A stretch of 64,000 bases of DNA from Coenobita brevimanus (GCA_032717465.1 CM064683.1:39156542-39220541), one strand, 5' to 3'; counted from the first letter of the stretch, positions 32,060 through 43,604 are shown. The notes: generated from the sequence alone by a model not told the origin. A program made the numbers and translations.

Positions 32060-32190
32060 CAAAAAGCTCCCGTCCAACCAGGAGTTGGACCCGAATCCAT
32101 ATATATATATAAAAAAAAAGAAAAAAAAAAAGAAAAACAAGACCGCCTTTTTACCGACTCAGCCACCACCTCTCAAACAGTGGGATGAAC
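32060..32190 (-). mobile_element. tRNA-derived SINE-like element
   Basis: On the minus strand TGGCTGAGTCGGTAAAAAGG at about 32146-32165 is a good pol III A box. GATTCGGGTCC at about 32087-32097 fits the B box at 9 of 11 positions. Between them is an A/T insertion (A-rich on the plus strand plus (AT)n). A non-tRNA body, CAACTCCTGGTTGGACGGGA then GCTTTTTGAAGG, follows. It is not a functional tRNA because the box spacing and stems are disrupted. Confidence 0.6.
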
Positions 32191-32779
32191 AATGACGTAA
32201 TAATTTTTCTATCTGCCGCCTTACAGTTTTACTAAAGCTTTCAGAAAAAAAAAAGTGAGTGGGTTAAGAAAAATTATTCCTATTTCCTCCAGGGATTTCT
32301 AACTTCTCCACGGCGAACAGAATCTTCGGTTACATAGGGAAGAAGCCAAGTTAAAATAAGGAGTCATCGTGTTGAAGGAATTGGGTACGAAAAGATTATA
32401 TGAGTAACGCTGCTCCTGGGAAACGTAACTAGGTAAATCGATGTACAGAAGAATGGGTAATGGGTGAAAAAATAATATATGTTGGGCGTTAAGGAACGGA
32501 AAAGAAGTTCACCTTTAAACAGCATTTTCTATGGCTTTCACTTACACTCGAAGAAAACTGGAATCATAAACAAAATAGTGCACCTTGGAAATACTACGAA
32601 TTGATAGTTATTAAAAAGGTGTACACTGCCAGCATGAACACTTCCCAGTCCCATATATTTATGCATAATAAAATGGCTTTTATTACTGTTGGTTATAATA
32701 TAAGTCAGCTATTTGCCACTGCATTACTTTTTTCCTATGAGATATTTGTTTTCTTACTTTTCATTATCATTCTTGCTTT
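32191..32779. other. No recognisable feature
   Basis: AT-rich, no supported ORF or repeat. Confidence 0.4.
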
Positions 32780-33125
32780 TCCCTCTCCCTCCCCTGCACT
32801 CCTCCCTCCCTTCCTCCATCCGGTTCCCCTCCCTCTGGTGTTTCCATCCCTCATTTCCTCCCACCTTTGCTTCATTTTCCCTCCCCCCCTCCCTCTTTCA
32901 TTCCATCCCTCACTCCTCCCTTCCTTGTTCCACTGTCCATTCTCCTCTCCTCTCCCTCCCTTCGTTCCCACTCATCTCTCCCTCCCTTCCTTCCCCCTCT
33001 CCACTCTTCCCGATCTCTCCCTCCCTTCCCTTCCCCCTGTCCTCTCGTTCCCTCCCTTCCTCCCCTCCTCTGCCTCTCTCCCTGCTTCCATCTTTCCTCA
33101 CCTCTCACCCCCTTCCTTTTGACGG
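32780..33125. repeat. Polypyrimidine tract (CCCTCC-rich)
   Basis: About 345 bp of C/T on the plus strand. Six overlapping frames on both strands are artefacts. Confidence 0.85.
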
Positions 33126-33573
33126 ACATGAAGCCTTGCATAGCTTAGCCCCTCCCCCCTACTGGGCCCCTCTCGCCTTAATAATACGAAGAGGGGGGAG
33201 GGGGTAAAGGGGGGCAGATCCAGGGGGGACTTAACCAAAATAGGATAAAGAGAGGTTAGGTCAAGTTAGGGTAGGATTAGACTGGACTGGGTTGGGTTAA
33301 TGGATCTAGGATAGGGTGAAGGGGGGAAGGGAGACTCGGGTGAAGGGGGAAAGGGAGACTCAGGTGAAGGGTGAATGAGGAGGAAAGGGTGTGTGAGGCG
33401 AGGTGGGGGCGGGTCTAGGGCAAGGCAACTTTAATCATCCTCTGAGCTTGTCCAAAATTATTTCATCTTTGCATTTCCTTGTTATTTTCCTCAGCGTGCG
33501 CGCTATATTGTCTTCACTCCCCATCCTGCATTTTTCTCCTCGTCATCTTCATCTTCTTTAGGGTAATATAAAA

Positions 33574-33574
<1 letters not shown>
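33126..33574. other. Purine-rich GGTTAGG-type low complexity, no gene
   Basis: The stretch 33235-33300 has degenerate GTTAGG/GGTTGGGTTA words, too irregular to be an interstitial arthropod telomere repeat (TTAGG)n. Confidence 0.45.
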
Positions 33575-33621
<47 letters not shown>

Positions 33622-33638
33622 TTTATCTATCTATCTAT
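33575..33638. repeat. (AC)n followed by short (CTAT)n
   Basis: AC run to 33620, then TATCTATCTATCTATTA. Confidence 0.95.
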
Positions 33639-34514
33639 TATGGTGTCCGGGGAGAGGTATGACAAACTTCAGGAGGTTACTTGGGGCTAATTTTGAATAA
33701 TAAATGCAAAGTCGAATTCTCACGATAGGTGCATTGATAGCGAGAGGAATGAAAGGTGCGGTGTGCTGAGGTTATGAAAGGTGTGTATGAGAAGGTAAGC
33801 TCATGGTGTGTTTATGGATATGAGGAATGGCCCTTGAATTCTGCTAACCTGTATTAATTTGTATAATCATCGTCGTCGTCTTTCTCCTCTTTTTCCACTT
33901 CATTATCATCATCATTATCATCATCATTAAAACTTTCCACATCCCTATGGGGAGTTTTGTTATTCTTGTCAATATTATTATTATTATTCTTACTTATTTT
34001 AAGATTACGATATTCCAGAAGGTATCTGGCCTAGTGCCTTCAAACTTGGTCAGCTCAGTCGGACGCTGTCCGCTTCTTTTGGTCAATTATGGTGACAATT
34101 CGCCACTCGGATCTGCAGGTGGTATCCGGAACACAGAAAAATGGGTCAGCCATGATATATCAAAAACCGCTTAAGCTAGGAAGCTGAAATTTTACTGTAT
34201 TATAGCCTTGAGGCGGACGCAGTGTGGAAAAGAGTATGGTTCTATGGTTCCAATCGGATGGTTATTCTCCGAGATCGCCTGGGGGGACTTTTCCGGATAT
34301 TCCGGATATCACCTAATTTTCCAAAACGGATTACAGCTAGAGCCACCCAACCTGGTGGCCTTATAGACTGTGATGACCTAAGGTGACATGCACAAGATCA
34401 ATGACCTTCACCTCATGGTCCCTTTATAGTTCGGCTTCTAGTAGGCAATGGCTGTGGCAAGTTTTTCTTTATCAGAACTGTTCTTGGACAATTCCACGGC
34501 ATTCTAGTTTTTTA

Positions 34515-34547
<33 letters not shown>

Positions 34548-34599
34548 TGCTCTTATTATTGCTATTATTACTGAACCCAGCGGATTTGTAGGCTTAAGC
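33639..34599. other. No gene; (ATC)n, (ATT)n and (AAT)n tracts
   Basis: Trinucleotides at 33902-33930, 33964-33986 and 34516-34548. Between 33985 and 34480 is non-coding sequence with phrases such as AGCTGAAATTTTACTG and AGCCACCCAACCTGGTGGCC. It may be an uncharacterised dispersed repeat, but I found no second copy in the window. Confidence 0.4.
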
Positions 34600-34715
34600 T
34601 GTCCCTCACCTGCCATCCACCATACTCCTTTCGGGGAATAGGGAGGGAACTGACAAGCGTTGTAATAACCGAGCAGTAGAGCCGCCCGGTTATATCAGGG
34701 CCACCACGTGAAGGC
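34600..34715 (-). mobile_element. SINE-like family C element, minus strand
   Basis: On the minus strand CGCCTTCACGTGGTGGCC, GATATAACCGGGCGGCTC, CGAAAGGAGTATGGTGG match the family C body. Confidence 0.65.
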
Positions 34716-34749
34716 GGATAGACGGACAGACAGACAGACAGAACTATTA

Positions 34750-34815
34750 AGTGCGGTAACGTAGGATAGGTGTCATTTGCAGAGTAAATCGCCTAGGGAG
34801 AGGTGTTAGGAAATC
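34750..34815 (+). mobile_element. MITE family A, isolated right end
   Basis: AGTAAATCGCCTAGGGAGAG then GTGTTAGGAAATC lies directly after a (GACA)n run that replaces the left part. Confidence 0.45.
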
Positions 34816-34909
34816 TTTAGAGCCACTTAAAATACAACCCAGAGAGAGAGAGAGAGGTGGAAGTACAGACTGATTATAAAGGTCTGATTGATTAAATGAT
34901 CGTATTCTT

Positions 34910-35105
34910 AATGACCATTTCGCAACAACTTTCCTTTAGTGATTTATTTTTACATCTCAGCATCCTCGTGTATGCTATAGATGCAAAGTAGGTCCCAATT
35001 AAAACAACATAAGAAACAAGTAATAGCAGAAAAAATTTTAATAAGTAATAAGTAAAAATAAATCGGTAAGAAGGAGGTGTTAAGAAGCCTTCCATGGTAC
35101 CCAAG
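34910..35105. mobile_element. MITE family A, complete-looking copy
   Basis: Left CAACAACTTTCCTTTAGTGA then TTTATTTTTAC pairs with right AAAAATAAATCGGTAAGAAG then GAGGTGTTAAGAAGCC, around an AT-rich core. Confidence 0.6.
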
Positions 35106-35136
35106 TACGGATTTTTTTTCTGGTACCTTTATAATT

Positions 35137-35485
35137 ATCTATCTATCTATCTATCTATTTATCTATCTATCTATCTGTCTGTCTGTCTCAGTCTATCTAT
35201 TTGTTTATCTTTGCTTCTATATTTGTCCCCTTATCTATCTATTATATATCTATCTATCTATTTGTCTGTCTATGCAACCATCCACCCATCATTCTATCTA
35301 TCTAATCTATCTACCTAACCAGCCATCTGTCTATTTGTATTTCCTTATCTCTCTCTGTTTACTCATCTCTCTATCTCCATATCTGTCTATCTATCTATCC
35401 GTCTATCTATCTATTTATGCACCTGTCTCTTCACCTTTAATGTATGTACGTTTTTACCTACCTTCCCGTCTACCTGTGTCTCCCC

Positions 35486-35516
<31 letters not shown>

Positions 35517-35540
35517 CATCTATCTATCTATCTATCTATC
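35137..35540. repeat. Degenerate (CTAT)n microsatellite, 0.4 kb
   Basis: CTAT units with CTGT, TTAT and CCAT variants. Pure stretches lie at 35137-35175 and 35485-35538. The 177-codon frame is a polyYLSI artefact. Confidence 0.9.
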
Positions 35541-36050
35541 GGCCAGGCTAATGTATTCCAGAACACTTAAGGGCAGGAGGCAGACCCACGACCCTGGAAG
35601 ACTTTACTGAACAGGGTACAAGGAAATAGTACCCTTCTGTCTACCTCTGAATCTTTCCTTTTTTGTACCACAGTTCCCTTCCTGTACCTTCTCTCTCTCT
35701 CTCTCTCTCTCTCTCCCCTCCAATCAGTCCCATTCCCTCCATCCTATTTCTTCCTTCCCACCTTCCTTTTCTCTCCTTTTTCCTTCCATCCCCTATCTCT
35801 CCACGTCGGTAAAATACAATGAAGAAAGCCTAACTAAACTTTGATTTTCGTTTATACCGTACCCCCCTCCCCCTCAAAAAAATAAATAAATAAATAAATA
35901 AATAGGATGTACAGGATTGACCTACCGAAAATCACTGCAAAGGAATTAACTAAAGCTCATTACTACTGGGTGGAGATTACGTCGTTTTGCAGGTTATTTC
36001 TCGTGTTTCAGTGGCAGAACAAGGCAATACCGCAGCTCCACCTCCTCTCC
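35541..36050. other. No gene; short (CT)n and (AAAT)n
   Basis: (CT)n at 35691-35715 and (AAAT)n at 35876-35905. The rest is unremarkable. Confidence 0.45.
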
Positions 36051-36051
36051 A

Positions 36052-36140
36052 CAGCACTTCTTCGTGACTAGCGCCGTATTCTAGTGTTAATCTATTGTTA
36101 CAGCTCAATGTTCATGACGGGGAGACGGCAATTTTACGTT
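36052..36140 (-). repeat. Dispersed family D copy
   Basis: On the minus strand ATTAACACTAGAATACGGCG then CTAGTCACGAAGAAGTGCTG is close to the consensus of the array at 52670-53345, preceded by the TTGCCGTCTCCC-type block. Confidence 0.65.
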
Positions 36141-36317
36141 TAAAGTGAAAAGAATACCTACCACAAATAGGGTCCTTTCGAATCAATGTCATTTGGTGAA
36201 AATACTCATTGTCAACACTGAACTTTGGTCGTATATTTTTAAAAGTTATAATTTACTGTATAACAGATATGCAATGTGTTTAGGGAATGAAATGTATACT
36301 TGCATTAAGAACAGTAA

Positions 36318-36319
36318 TG

Positions 36320-36372
<53 letters not shown>

Positions 36373-36403
36373 TATAACAGTAACAATAATAATAACAGTA
36401 CCA

Positions 36404-36438
<35 letters not shown>

Positions 36439-36662
36439 GAGGTGCAATATTTATAATAATAATGACAACAGCAACAACAAATAATAATAATAAAAGTAAT
36501 AAAAATAATAATAATAAAAGTAATAAAAATAATAATAATAATAATAATAATAACAACAACAATAACAGCAACAACAACAATAATAATAATAATAATAATA
36601 ATAATGATAATAATTGATAATAATAATAATAATAAAAATAAATATTAAAATATTAATAATAA
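36318..36662. repeat. (AAT)n/(AAC)n compound microsatellite, 0.34 kb
   Basis: AAT arrays interrupted by AAC, AAAG and GAT units. Frames translate to polyN/polyI/polyL. Confidence 0.95.
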
Positions 36663-36699
36663 CAGTAATTTTTATCATTACAATTATTTTTATCTCCTT

Positions 36700-37290
36700 C
36701 CACCTCCTCCTCCACCACGTCTTTCCTTCACTGTCTCCTCACCTCACCCCTCTTTCCATACACACACTAACATTCTAACATCAAACATCTCCCATACTCC
36801 GTCAATCCCTGTCTCATCCTCCCCTTCAAACTCACGCTCACCATCCTTCCAATCAACCCTCTCCTTCCTTCCCTCCCCTCCCTCCCATCTACACATTCAC
36901 CTTCCTCCCCGGCCCTCCCCTCACTCCTGTCTTTCCCCTTCAACTCATTCCTCCCACCTCAACCTCCCCTCTCCAGCCTCCTCCTTCCCCACCATCCCCT
37001 CCTCCATAGTTTCTCCTTCCCCACCAGTTTCTCTCTCCATCATCACCATCCCCCACCTCCATCCATCCCCCTCCTTCTCCATCAGTCTCCCTCCAGCCCT
37101 TCCCCTTCCACCACCAATCTTTCCCTCCAACCCCTTTCTCATCTGTCTCCTTCCATCTCCTCCAATTTCTCCCTCCATCACCCCTCACCTCCATCCATCC
37201 CCTTCCTTCTCCACCACTGTCCTCCTCCTCCAGCCCCATCCTTCTGCACCAGTCTTCTCTTTCCCCACCATACTCTCTCCCTCCAACTCC
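36700..37290. repeat. Pyrimidine-rich degenerate DNA
   Basis: CCTCC/CATC-rich, with recurring CTCCATCC-like words. It grades into the minisatellite that follows. Confidence 0.7.
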
Positions 37291-37472
37291 TCTCCCAGCT
37301 CACTTCCCCCACACCCCTCTCCCAGCTCACTCCCCCCACCCCTCTACCAGCTCACTCCCCCCCACCCCTCTACCAGCTCACTCCCCCACCCCTCTCCCAG
37401 CTCACTCCCCCCCACCCCTCTACCAGCTCACTCCCCCACCCCTCTCCCAGCTCACTCCCCCCACCCTCCCTT
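37291..37472. repeat. Minisatellite, unit about 25-28 bp
   Basis: CCAGCTCACTCCCCC then ACCCCTCT recurs about seven times. TCCCAG and TACCAG variants and C-run length differ between units, and they alternate non-randomly in the middle. Confidence 0.9.
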
Positions 37473-37836
37473 CACACATCTTATCATAATCCTTACCAAC
37501 ATATTTCTTTTGCTTTACTGGACGTGTAGGAGCAACATTTCAGCTGAATTAATTAAAAAAGTAAAAAATAAAGGAAGACGATATTACCCTCAGAGATTTG
37601 GGGCTAGTCGCTTAGAGGAAAAATATTATCTCCCTCTCCTTCTCTCCTTCCCTCCCTTTCCCTCCGACTCTCCTTTCCCCCTCTCCTTCCTCCTCTCCTT
37701 TTCTCCTTCCCTCCCTCTCTCCTTTCCATGGCCCCCCCCCCTTTTTTATGAACACTGGTAAAATACTTTGTGGTACAGTATTTTTCCTCCCGTTGATGGA
37801 TGAAAGTACTGTACGCATTTTACAGGCGAAGTAAAG

Positions 37837-37868
<32 letters not shown>

Positions 37869-38689
37869 ATGTCACACACCTAATCTCAGTTGATCCAGTG
37901 TGGTCGCAACACTAATGCCTTCAAGTTCTTCTGTCACCAATCATTCCTATTTCCTTTAACAAATCCAAACCGCCTTCCTTCATACAGGCTACTCTTATCT
38001 CTCATCTCTTATCGCCTTTTATCACCACTCCTTCCATCCAGTCGTAGCCCCCTTCCTTCATACACTCTTATCTTATCTATCATCTTTTCATCTCCACCCC
38101 CATCCTGTCAGTTCCATTCCCATTCCTTCATATCCTCTTTCATATATTTTCCACTTCGCCTGCCATTCCTCCCCACTCCCTCACACTATTCCAAGTAGCT
38201 CTCCCTCATATGCCGTTTATCCTTCCATCTATTTACACTAATATTGGTATTCGCACCCCATTTTCACCAATCCAAGTCACCTTCCTTCATGTACGCTATC
38301 ACTTTATTCTTCCACATCTCTGCATCAACATCACCATCACCATTATTTCTCTGCATCAGCACCAACATCACTATTATCCTTTACATCACCATTATTTCTA
38401 TACACCACGTAATATTCATTTCCTTACATCAACAACTACGTTATCACTCATATCCACAGTATCAAGTGCGAATTCAAGTTGCCTTCCCTCATGTTATTTA
38501 AGTGCCAATTCATCCCATATGTAATGTACTCTTCCACTCCGTCCTTCCTATATGTATTCCTCCGCTTCGTCATTCGCAGTGAGAGAGAAAGAGAGAGAGA
38601 GAGAGAACACAGTTAAATGGTACTATACTCCCTTTATTCTAAACTGTCAAAATATGGCCACCTATCTGTCTTGAAATCAGGGTTATAAC
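37473..38689. other. No gene; pyrimidine-rich DNA and (CT)n
   Basis: CCTTCC runs at 37630-37730 and (CT)n at 37836-37868. From 37890 to 38520 a C/T-rich stretch repeats CCTTCCTTCATAC-like words near 37972, 38051 and 38280. (GA)n at 38580-38606. Confidence 0.5.
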
Positions 38690-38775
38690 AATTGATTATC
38701 ATTAGGATATGATGCTGGTCACGTGGAAGTGCTATGGAAAGGATGTTGAGCTATAACACTGTCTTTTCCTGCCAT
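38690..38775 (+). repeat. Dispersed family D copy
   Basis: GATGCTGGTCACGTGGAAGT then GCTATGGAAAGGATGTTGAG, then CTGTCTTTTCCTGCC match the family D unit. Confidence 0.55.
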
Positions 38776-38929
38776 TGATCTAAGTGGAACAAGTGGCAAA
38801 GCATAGGCGAGGGGGCGGGGGGGTCCTGGGGAACGGTTGCTCCCCCAGGACTAAGAAAATGTGTTTTTTTCAAGACAAACCGATTTTTCAGGGCAGATCC
38901 TTCTGATGGTGTACTGGAATTTTGGAGTG

Positions 38930-39135
38930 TACTGGTGTTGTGATGAGGAAGGGTAGATTGAGATGGTTTGACATGTGGAGAGGACTGGGGATGACAGTTG
39001 ATTGCAGAAAGTGGCAGTTGTAAACGCTGGAGGTACGGATGCGAGTGGCAGACCGAAAAAGACCTGAGACGAGATCATACTGTGTGACCTTAGAGATAGA
39101 ACAGCAAGGAGAGCTGCCACTAGGTGACCAAGCCG
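38930..39135 (+). pseudogene. LINE reverse transcriptase C-terminal relic
   Basis: Plus-strand segments in two frames read VMRKGRLRWFDMWRGLGM and then DASGRPKKT-DEII-DLRDRT. These correspond to the RLRWFGHVxRM ... GRPKKTWxExI ... DL motif order at the end of many non-LTR reverse transcriptases. A frameshift and stops separate them. It is a different lineage from the copy at 43605. Confidence 0.65.
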
Positions 39136-39754
39136 ACGCATGCAAGGATGTTGGAGCCTTTATAAACGGAATGAAACGAAATGAAACGTTATTCGAATCC
39201 TGATATGACGGAATCCTCCATAATACGTGAGGGTAAACTGATGTATACGTAATTATTTTTGGTTTGTTCTGAAAATGCATTCATTACTCGTTGTAAATTT
39301 TTGTCCATACAGATCTGAACATGGTATTTTAAGCAAATAAGTTACTTAGACTTTTTTTTTTTATAATATACATTATCATATATTCATGTACTATGCTTTT
39401 TTAGTAGTAAGTAATTGGAAATCAGGGCAAGTTCGAGCACTTTCAGGACAAACTTCTTCCACCCCCTCCCACCGTGAAAAGCCTGACCATACGCTTGTGT
39501 GACAAAAGGACAAAAATCGGGAAAAAAAAAAAAAAAATAGAAAAGAAAATTATAGTAACTGAATTAAGTATTTTCCTGAAGTTTGGTGAATACATCCTCG
39601 AAAAGCAGAACCGTCCGTGACACAAATTAGCTGAGACCTTGGTTATGCTTGGCTATGGTTCTTTCACCTTAACTTGGCCCAGATTTGCGCCTTTTTGTAA
39701 CTTATTTCATGTACCTCAGTAGAATAAGATGATGCTGAAGCTCTATCTCTTTTC
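39136..39754. other. No recognisable feature
   Basis: AT-rich with short homopolymers. No supported ORF. Confidence 0.4.
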
Positions 39755-39850
39755 CATAGCACTTCTTTGTGGCTAGCACCGTATTCTAGCGTCAATCTAT
39801 TGTTACATGTAAGCATTCAAGATGGAGAAATGGCAATTTTAGGCCAGATT
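39755..39850 (-). repeat. Dispersed family D copy
   Basis: On the minus strand GCCATTTCTCCATCTTGAAT, ATAGATTGACGCTAGAATAC and GTGCTAGCCACAAAGAAGTG follow the family D order. Confidence 0.65.
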
Positions 39851-40607
39851 AAAGCAATAAGAATATAGTTTTTAATATTCTATGGAAGATACCAGGGAGA
39901 TATTCGAATTTCCTGACTATAAAGCTGATTCCTTACCTCTACTGTGCAGCGGAAGAGAGGCCATCAACAGTAGCTCCTTTCTTATCGAGTGGCCAGTGTG
40001 TTTAAAGGACGTACACCAAACGTTCCCCAGGCCTAACTCCTGAACGCACTGCAATATGAGAGAGAGGTGAGCAGTGTGGCATCGAGCGTCTAAGGCAATA
40101 ATGCGTGTGTCATCCTGCAATGTACATAATAAATCTACAGACCCTGATGACCCTGAGAATTCTGCAGTGATGGCTAGGCAGTTCTCCGATGGAATTGTCG
40201 AACGTATTAACGGTCAATTCCCTCTCAGATCTCAGATTTCTTTTTGCAGGAAGGACAATGAGAGTAGAGTGTTTCGGTCTTTCGTTCTTCCGTAAGAAAA
40301 TTAGTTCTATTAATGGCAGAAAAGCGGTCATACCTGTTTTCTGTTTTTAATGGAAGGACACAGAGAAGAGCAAAACACTTTCCATGCTTTTTGTTCGTCC
40401 TGCAAAAGCAAATCTAAGTGGGAAGTGGAATTCATAGTAAAGATGCCTGAGAACCCCGTCCCTGAAGTATTCACGGAAATTGCAGATCTACATTTTTGCT
40501 CAACGTATTATCTGCAACATTACCCCGCCCTGATGTAGCACTGGCTACCATCCGATCCACCTGCCCTCCCTCCCCCCTCTCCCTGACACACATGGTCTGA
40601 AAGCCAG
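39851..40607. other. No recognisable feature
   Basis: Frames of 62-73 codons on both strands lack motifs or splice support. No repeat recognised. Confidence 0.4.
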
Positions 40608-40763
40608 GTGTAGTCGGATTGGACGATCGATTAGACTGGCATCCAAGGAGACTCATTCTTACTTCATGGCAAAAGTTCATCGACTTTCATACAAGCACGG
40701 GACATTACTGAAGGTGTGAGAGTAGGTCAGTTCCATCACGTGTAAACTGACTCGCTATATACA
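40608..40763 (+). repeat. Dispersed family J copy
   Basis: GTGTAGTCGGATTGGACGAT, AAGGAGACTCATTCTTACTT, CAGTTCCATCACGTG and AAACTGACTCGCTATATACA align in order with 54640-54800. Confidence 0.5.
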
Positions 40764-40822
40764 CACTGCCAACACACGGGTAACAATAACAACACACTGG
40801 ACGTCGAATCTATAAAGGATCC

Positions 40823-41209
<387 letters not shown>

Positions 41210-41420
41210 AGGTGCAGGAGAGGGACGCCTTCATGTGGCTGCACTGATATGACTGGTCTTTGGAGCTACCCAGATACACAGCCGTCTCTTAACTCCCTAT
41301 TCCGGAAAAGGAGGATGGTGGACTGCAGAAGGAAACTTAAGCCTGCAGTCCACTGGGTTCACATTCCAGATGAACCTGGAGCTACTACTACTACTACCAC
41401 TACTACTACTTCTTCCTCCC
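41210..41420 (+). mobile_element. SINE-like family C element, full length, (TAC)n tail
   Basis: GGGACGCCTTCATGTGGCTG, CACTGATATGACTGG, GGAGGATGGTGGACTGCAGA, CTTAAGCCTGCAGTCCACTG, GGTTCACATTCCAGATGAAC, then CTGGAGC and (TAC)n. GGTTCACATTCC loosely resembles a pol III B box. It is the best example of the family together with 61930-62175. Confidence 0.7.
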
Positions 41421-41687
41421 ACCATATGATTATATTTAGTGAAGAGGTTTATTAGGGCAACATCTAATATTACCAGTTCAAAAAGCCTCTCTCATACTAA
41501 ATAAACTAGTCTATTGAGAGAATATGATAAGAAATGCGTCCTCTGCTTGAAGGGATTATGAGGAGAATTATCTGCTAAAAAATCCTTCGTCTGATCTGCT
41601 CATATATATATATTTTTTTTTGCTTGTTTGATGATGCCTTGCTGGAATATTTTGTCAAGTCGACCTTTATTTCGTCATTTGCTCACC
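41421..41687. other. No recognisable feature
   Basis: AT-rich, short. Confidence 0.4.
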
Positions 41688-41906
41688 GCTTAACCCTCTC
41701 AGGCTCCTATAACTCACACACAACTGAATATAATCGCCTGGTGTAAGCTGGAATACAATATTACAGATGATTCGATCACAAGAGGGTTAATGGTAACAGT
41801 AATAACCTTCTCAGTCTCCTATGACTCATTTGTAGCTGAATGGAACTGCTTGGCATTATGTGGAATTAAATACTATTGAAGACGCGACTGTGAGAAGGTT
41901 AAAGGG
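41688..41906 (-). mobile_element. Two adjacent family E elements with short terminal inverted repeats
   Basis: Unit 1 starts TTAACCCTCTCAGG and ends CACAAGAGGGTTAA. Unit 2 starts AACCTTCTCAGTCTCC and ends GTGAGAAGGTT. Each is about 100 bp and contains, on the minus strand, the AGGCGATTATATTCAG and TGAGTTATAGGAGCC blocks. The TTAA ends suggest a TTAA-targeting MITE; this is inference. Confidence 0.6.
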
Positions 41907-42070
41907 AACATTATCTGCCGATAATTTCTTCGCCTATATGATCTGTTAGTGAATTTTTCCTGTGCTTGATAGTGCTTCACAGGACTATTTTGCTGAGTCG
42001 GTCCCTAATCAGACATTTTCTGACTGATTAAAGAAAATGAATACTCGCTGCCACACAAGTTGTCACTTAA

Positions 42071-42122
42071 GCCCCGCCCCTCCTCACCCATCGCCTGTAG
42101 AATGGATGAGGAGGGGCGGGGC
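42071..42122. repeat. GC-rich perfect-like hairpin, 21-bp arms
   Basis: The left arm GCCCCGCCCCTCCTCACCCA (plus T) and right arm (A plus) TGGATGAGGAGGGGCGGGGC pair with one mismatch around a 10-nt loop (42092-42101). Each arm carries a CCGCCCC GC box, as in Sp1 sites. Confidence 0.8.
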
Positions 42123-42214
42123 CATGACTTTAGGGGCGCGGCTTCAGAGACAAGTTGCCTGGCGATGGTATAGCTCCTTCAATATGAGATTCTCCTTTAA
42201 GACCATATTTAAGT

Positions 42215-42410
42215 GGCAATGAAGACTAACATCTCTTCCTTTGCTAGTTGTTATGCATATTACACCTTAATTTTCTCCTTCATTTTATTTACATTTACAT
42301 ATCTAGTATCGGCACAGTTTCCTCAATAATGCAAAAGAGGATAAAAATATGAGGCAAAATAAATCGCTGAGAAAGAGACGTTACGAAAACTTCATGGCGT
42401 ATGAAAATGC
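42215..42410. mobile_element. MITE family A copy
   Basis: Left ACTAACATCTCTTCCTTTGC pairs with right GCTGAGAAAGAGACGTTACG. AAAATAAATCGC is retained at the right. Confidence 0.55.
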
Positions 42411-43024
42411 ACCCCAAAATGTCATAAAACTGTCTGATGGTAGCAGGAATAAAACTGGAAAAAATCATCGTTGTTGTTCTATCTTTTTCTTTTGTCTTTT
42501 CTTCCTTCTTCTTTTTCTCTTCTTTTTCTTTTTAAATTATTTCCTTTAGAGATAACCTCCTTGAGCTGCATCTAATTTTCCGGATGTTTCGTCGCCTATG
42601 ACAGTTTCTCCAGCATATGTTTTCCTTTTTCCTACTTCTTTATCCTTTTCACCCTATTTCTCAGTCCGGGAAAGACGCTTGGGACGAAGACTGAGAATAT
42701 GAAACAAAGAAAAAAAAACTGTGATGCAGACAAAGGCGAATTCTAAGACAAAGACCAAGACAAAGGTAAAGACAGAGAACACAAAGGTGAAGATGACTGA
42801 AATAATAATAATAATAATAATACATCATCATCATCATCACCACCATCTCGTTACTGTTTCTCTTAAGCGTCACTAGCAAAAGAAATACACTAGCACTTGA
42901 AATACTCTTACACCTTCACAATTACATGAACTGTGACATATTCCACATACAGTATCACTCCATCCTGAGAAACGATTATAGTTTTCCCAATGATGGTAAG
43001 ACATGAAGAAGTGTAGCATCATTA
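42411..43024. other. No gene; (CTTTT)n-like, (AAGAC)n-like and (AAT)n runs
   Basis: T/C-rich at 42470-42545, degenerate GACAAAG words at 42727-42790, and (AAT)n(ATC)n at 42803-42845. Confidence 0.5.
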
Positions 43025-43460
43025 TAAAGCTGAGTGTGAGTTGAGTGTTGCCTCAGAATAAAGTTGTGTTGCCTCATTATAAAGTTGTGTTGCCTCAAAA
43101 CAAAGTGAAATTTGCCTCTTAATAAAGTTAAGTGTTACCTCATAATAAAGTTAAGTGTTGCCTCATAATAAAGTTAAGTGCTGCCTTATAATAACGTTAA
43201 GTACTGCCTCGTAATAAGTTAAGTGCTACCTCATAATAAAGTTAAGTGTTGCCTCATAATAAAGTTCAGTGTTGCCTCATAATAAAGTTCAGTGTTGCCT
43301 CATAAGAAAGTAAAGTGCTGCCATATAATAAAGTAAAGTGCTGCCATATAATAAAGTTAAGTGCTGCCTGACGATAACGTTAAGTACCCTACTGCCTCAC
43401 GATGAAGTTAAGTGCTTCCTCATAATAAAGTTACGTGCTGCCTCAAATTAAACTTAAGGC
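43025..43460 (+). repeat. 23-bp minisatellite, about 19 units
   Basis: The unit is TAATAAAGTTAAGTGYTGCC plus TCA. Most units are 22-24 bp. Variants (AGTTCAGTG, AGTAAAGTG, AACGTTAAG, CCATA for CCTCA) cluster in neighbouring units, which suggests local amplification. Two units near 43380 contain a short insertion. Confidence 0.9.
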
Positions 43461-43604
43461 CACCCAAACAAGGCACTGGTGATGGGTGGGTGGCAGAGGG
43501 TGACGTGACGCAAAACATTAAGAGATTCTTCACACCCACTGACACAAATGCACTCTTGGCGGGTGACACATTTGCTCTACTTGGAGGGCTGTTTTACTTT
43601 ATCT

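Noticed and set aside
33235..33300. GGTTAGG-like words as interstitial telomere repeat
   Set aside because: The words are irregular, with no tandem TTAGG run.
43025..43460. CRISPR-like array (about 23-bp repeats)
   Set aside because: Units are contiguous with no unique spacers and the genome is eukaryotic. It is a minisatellite.
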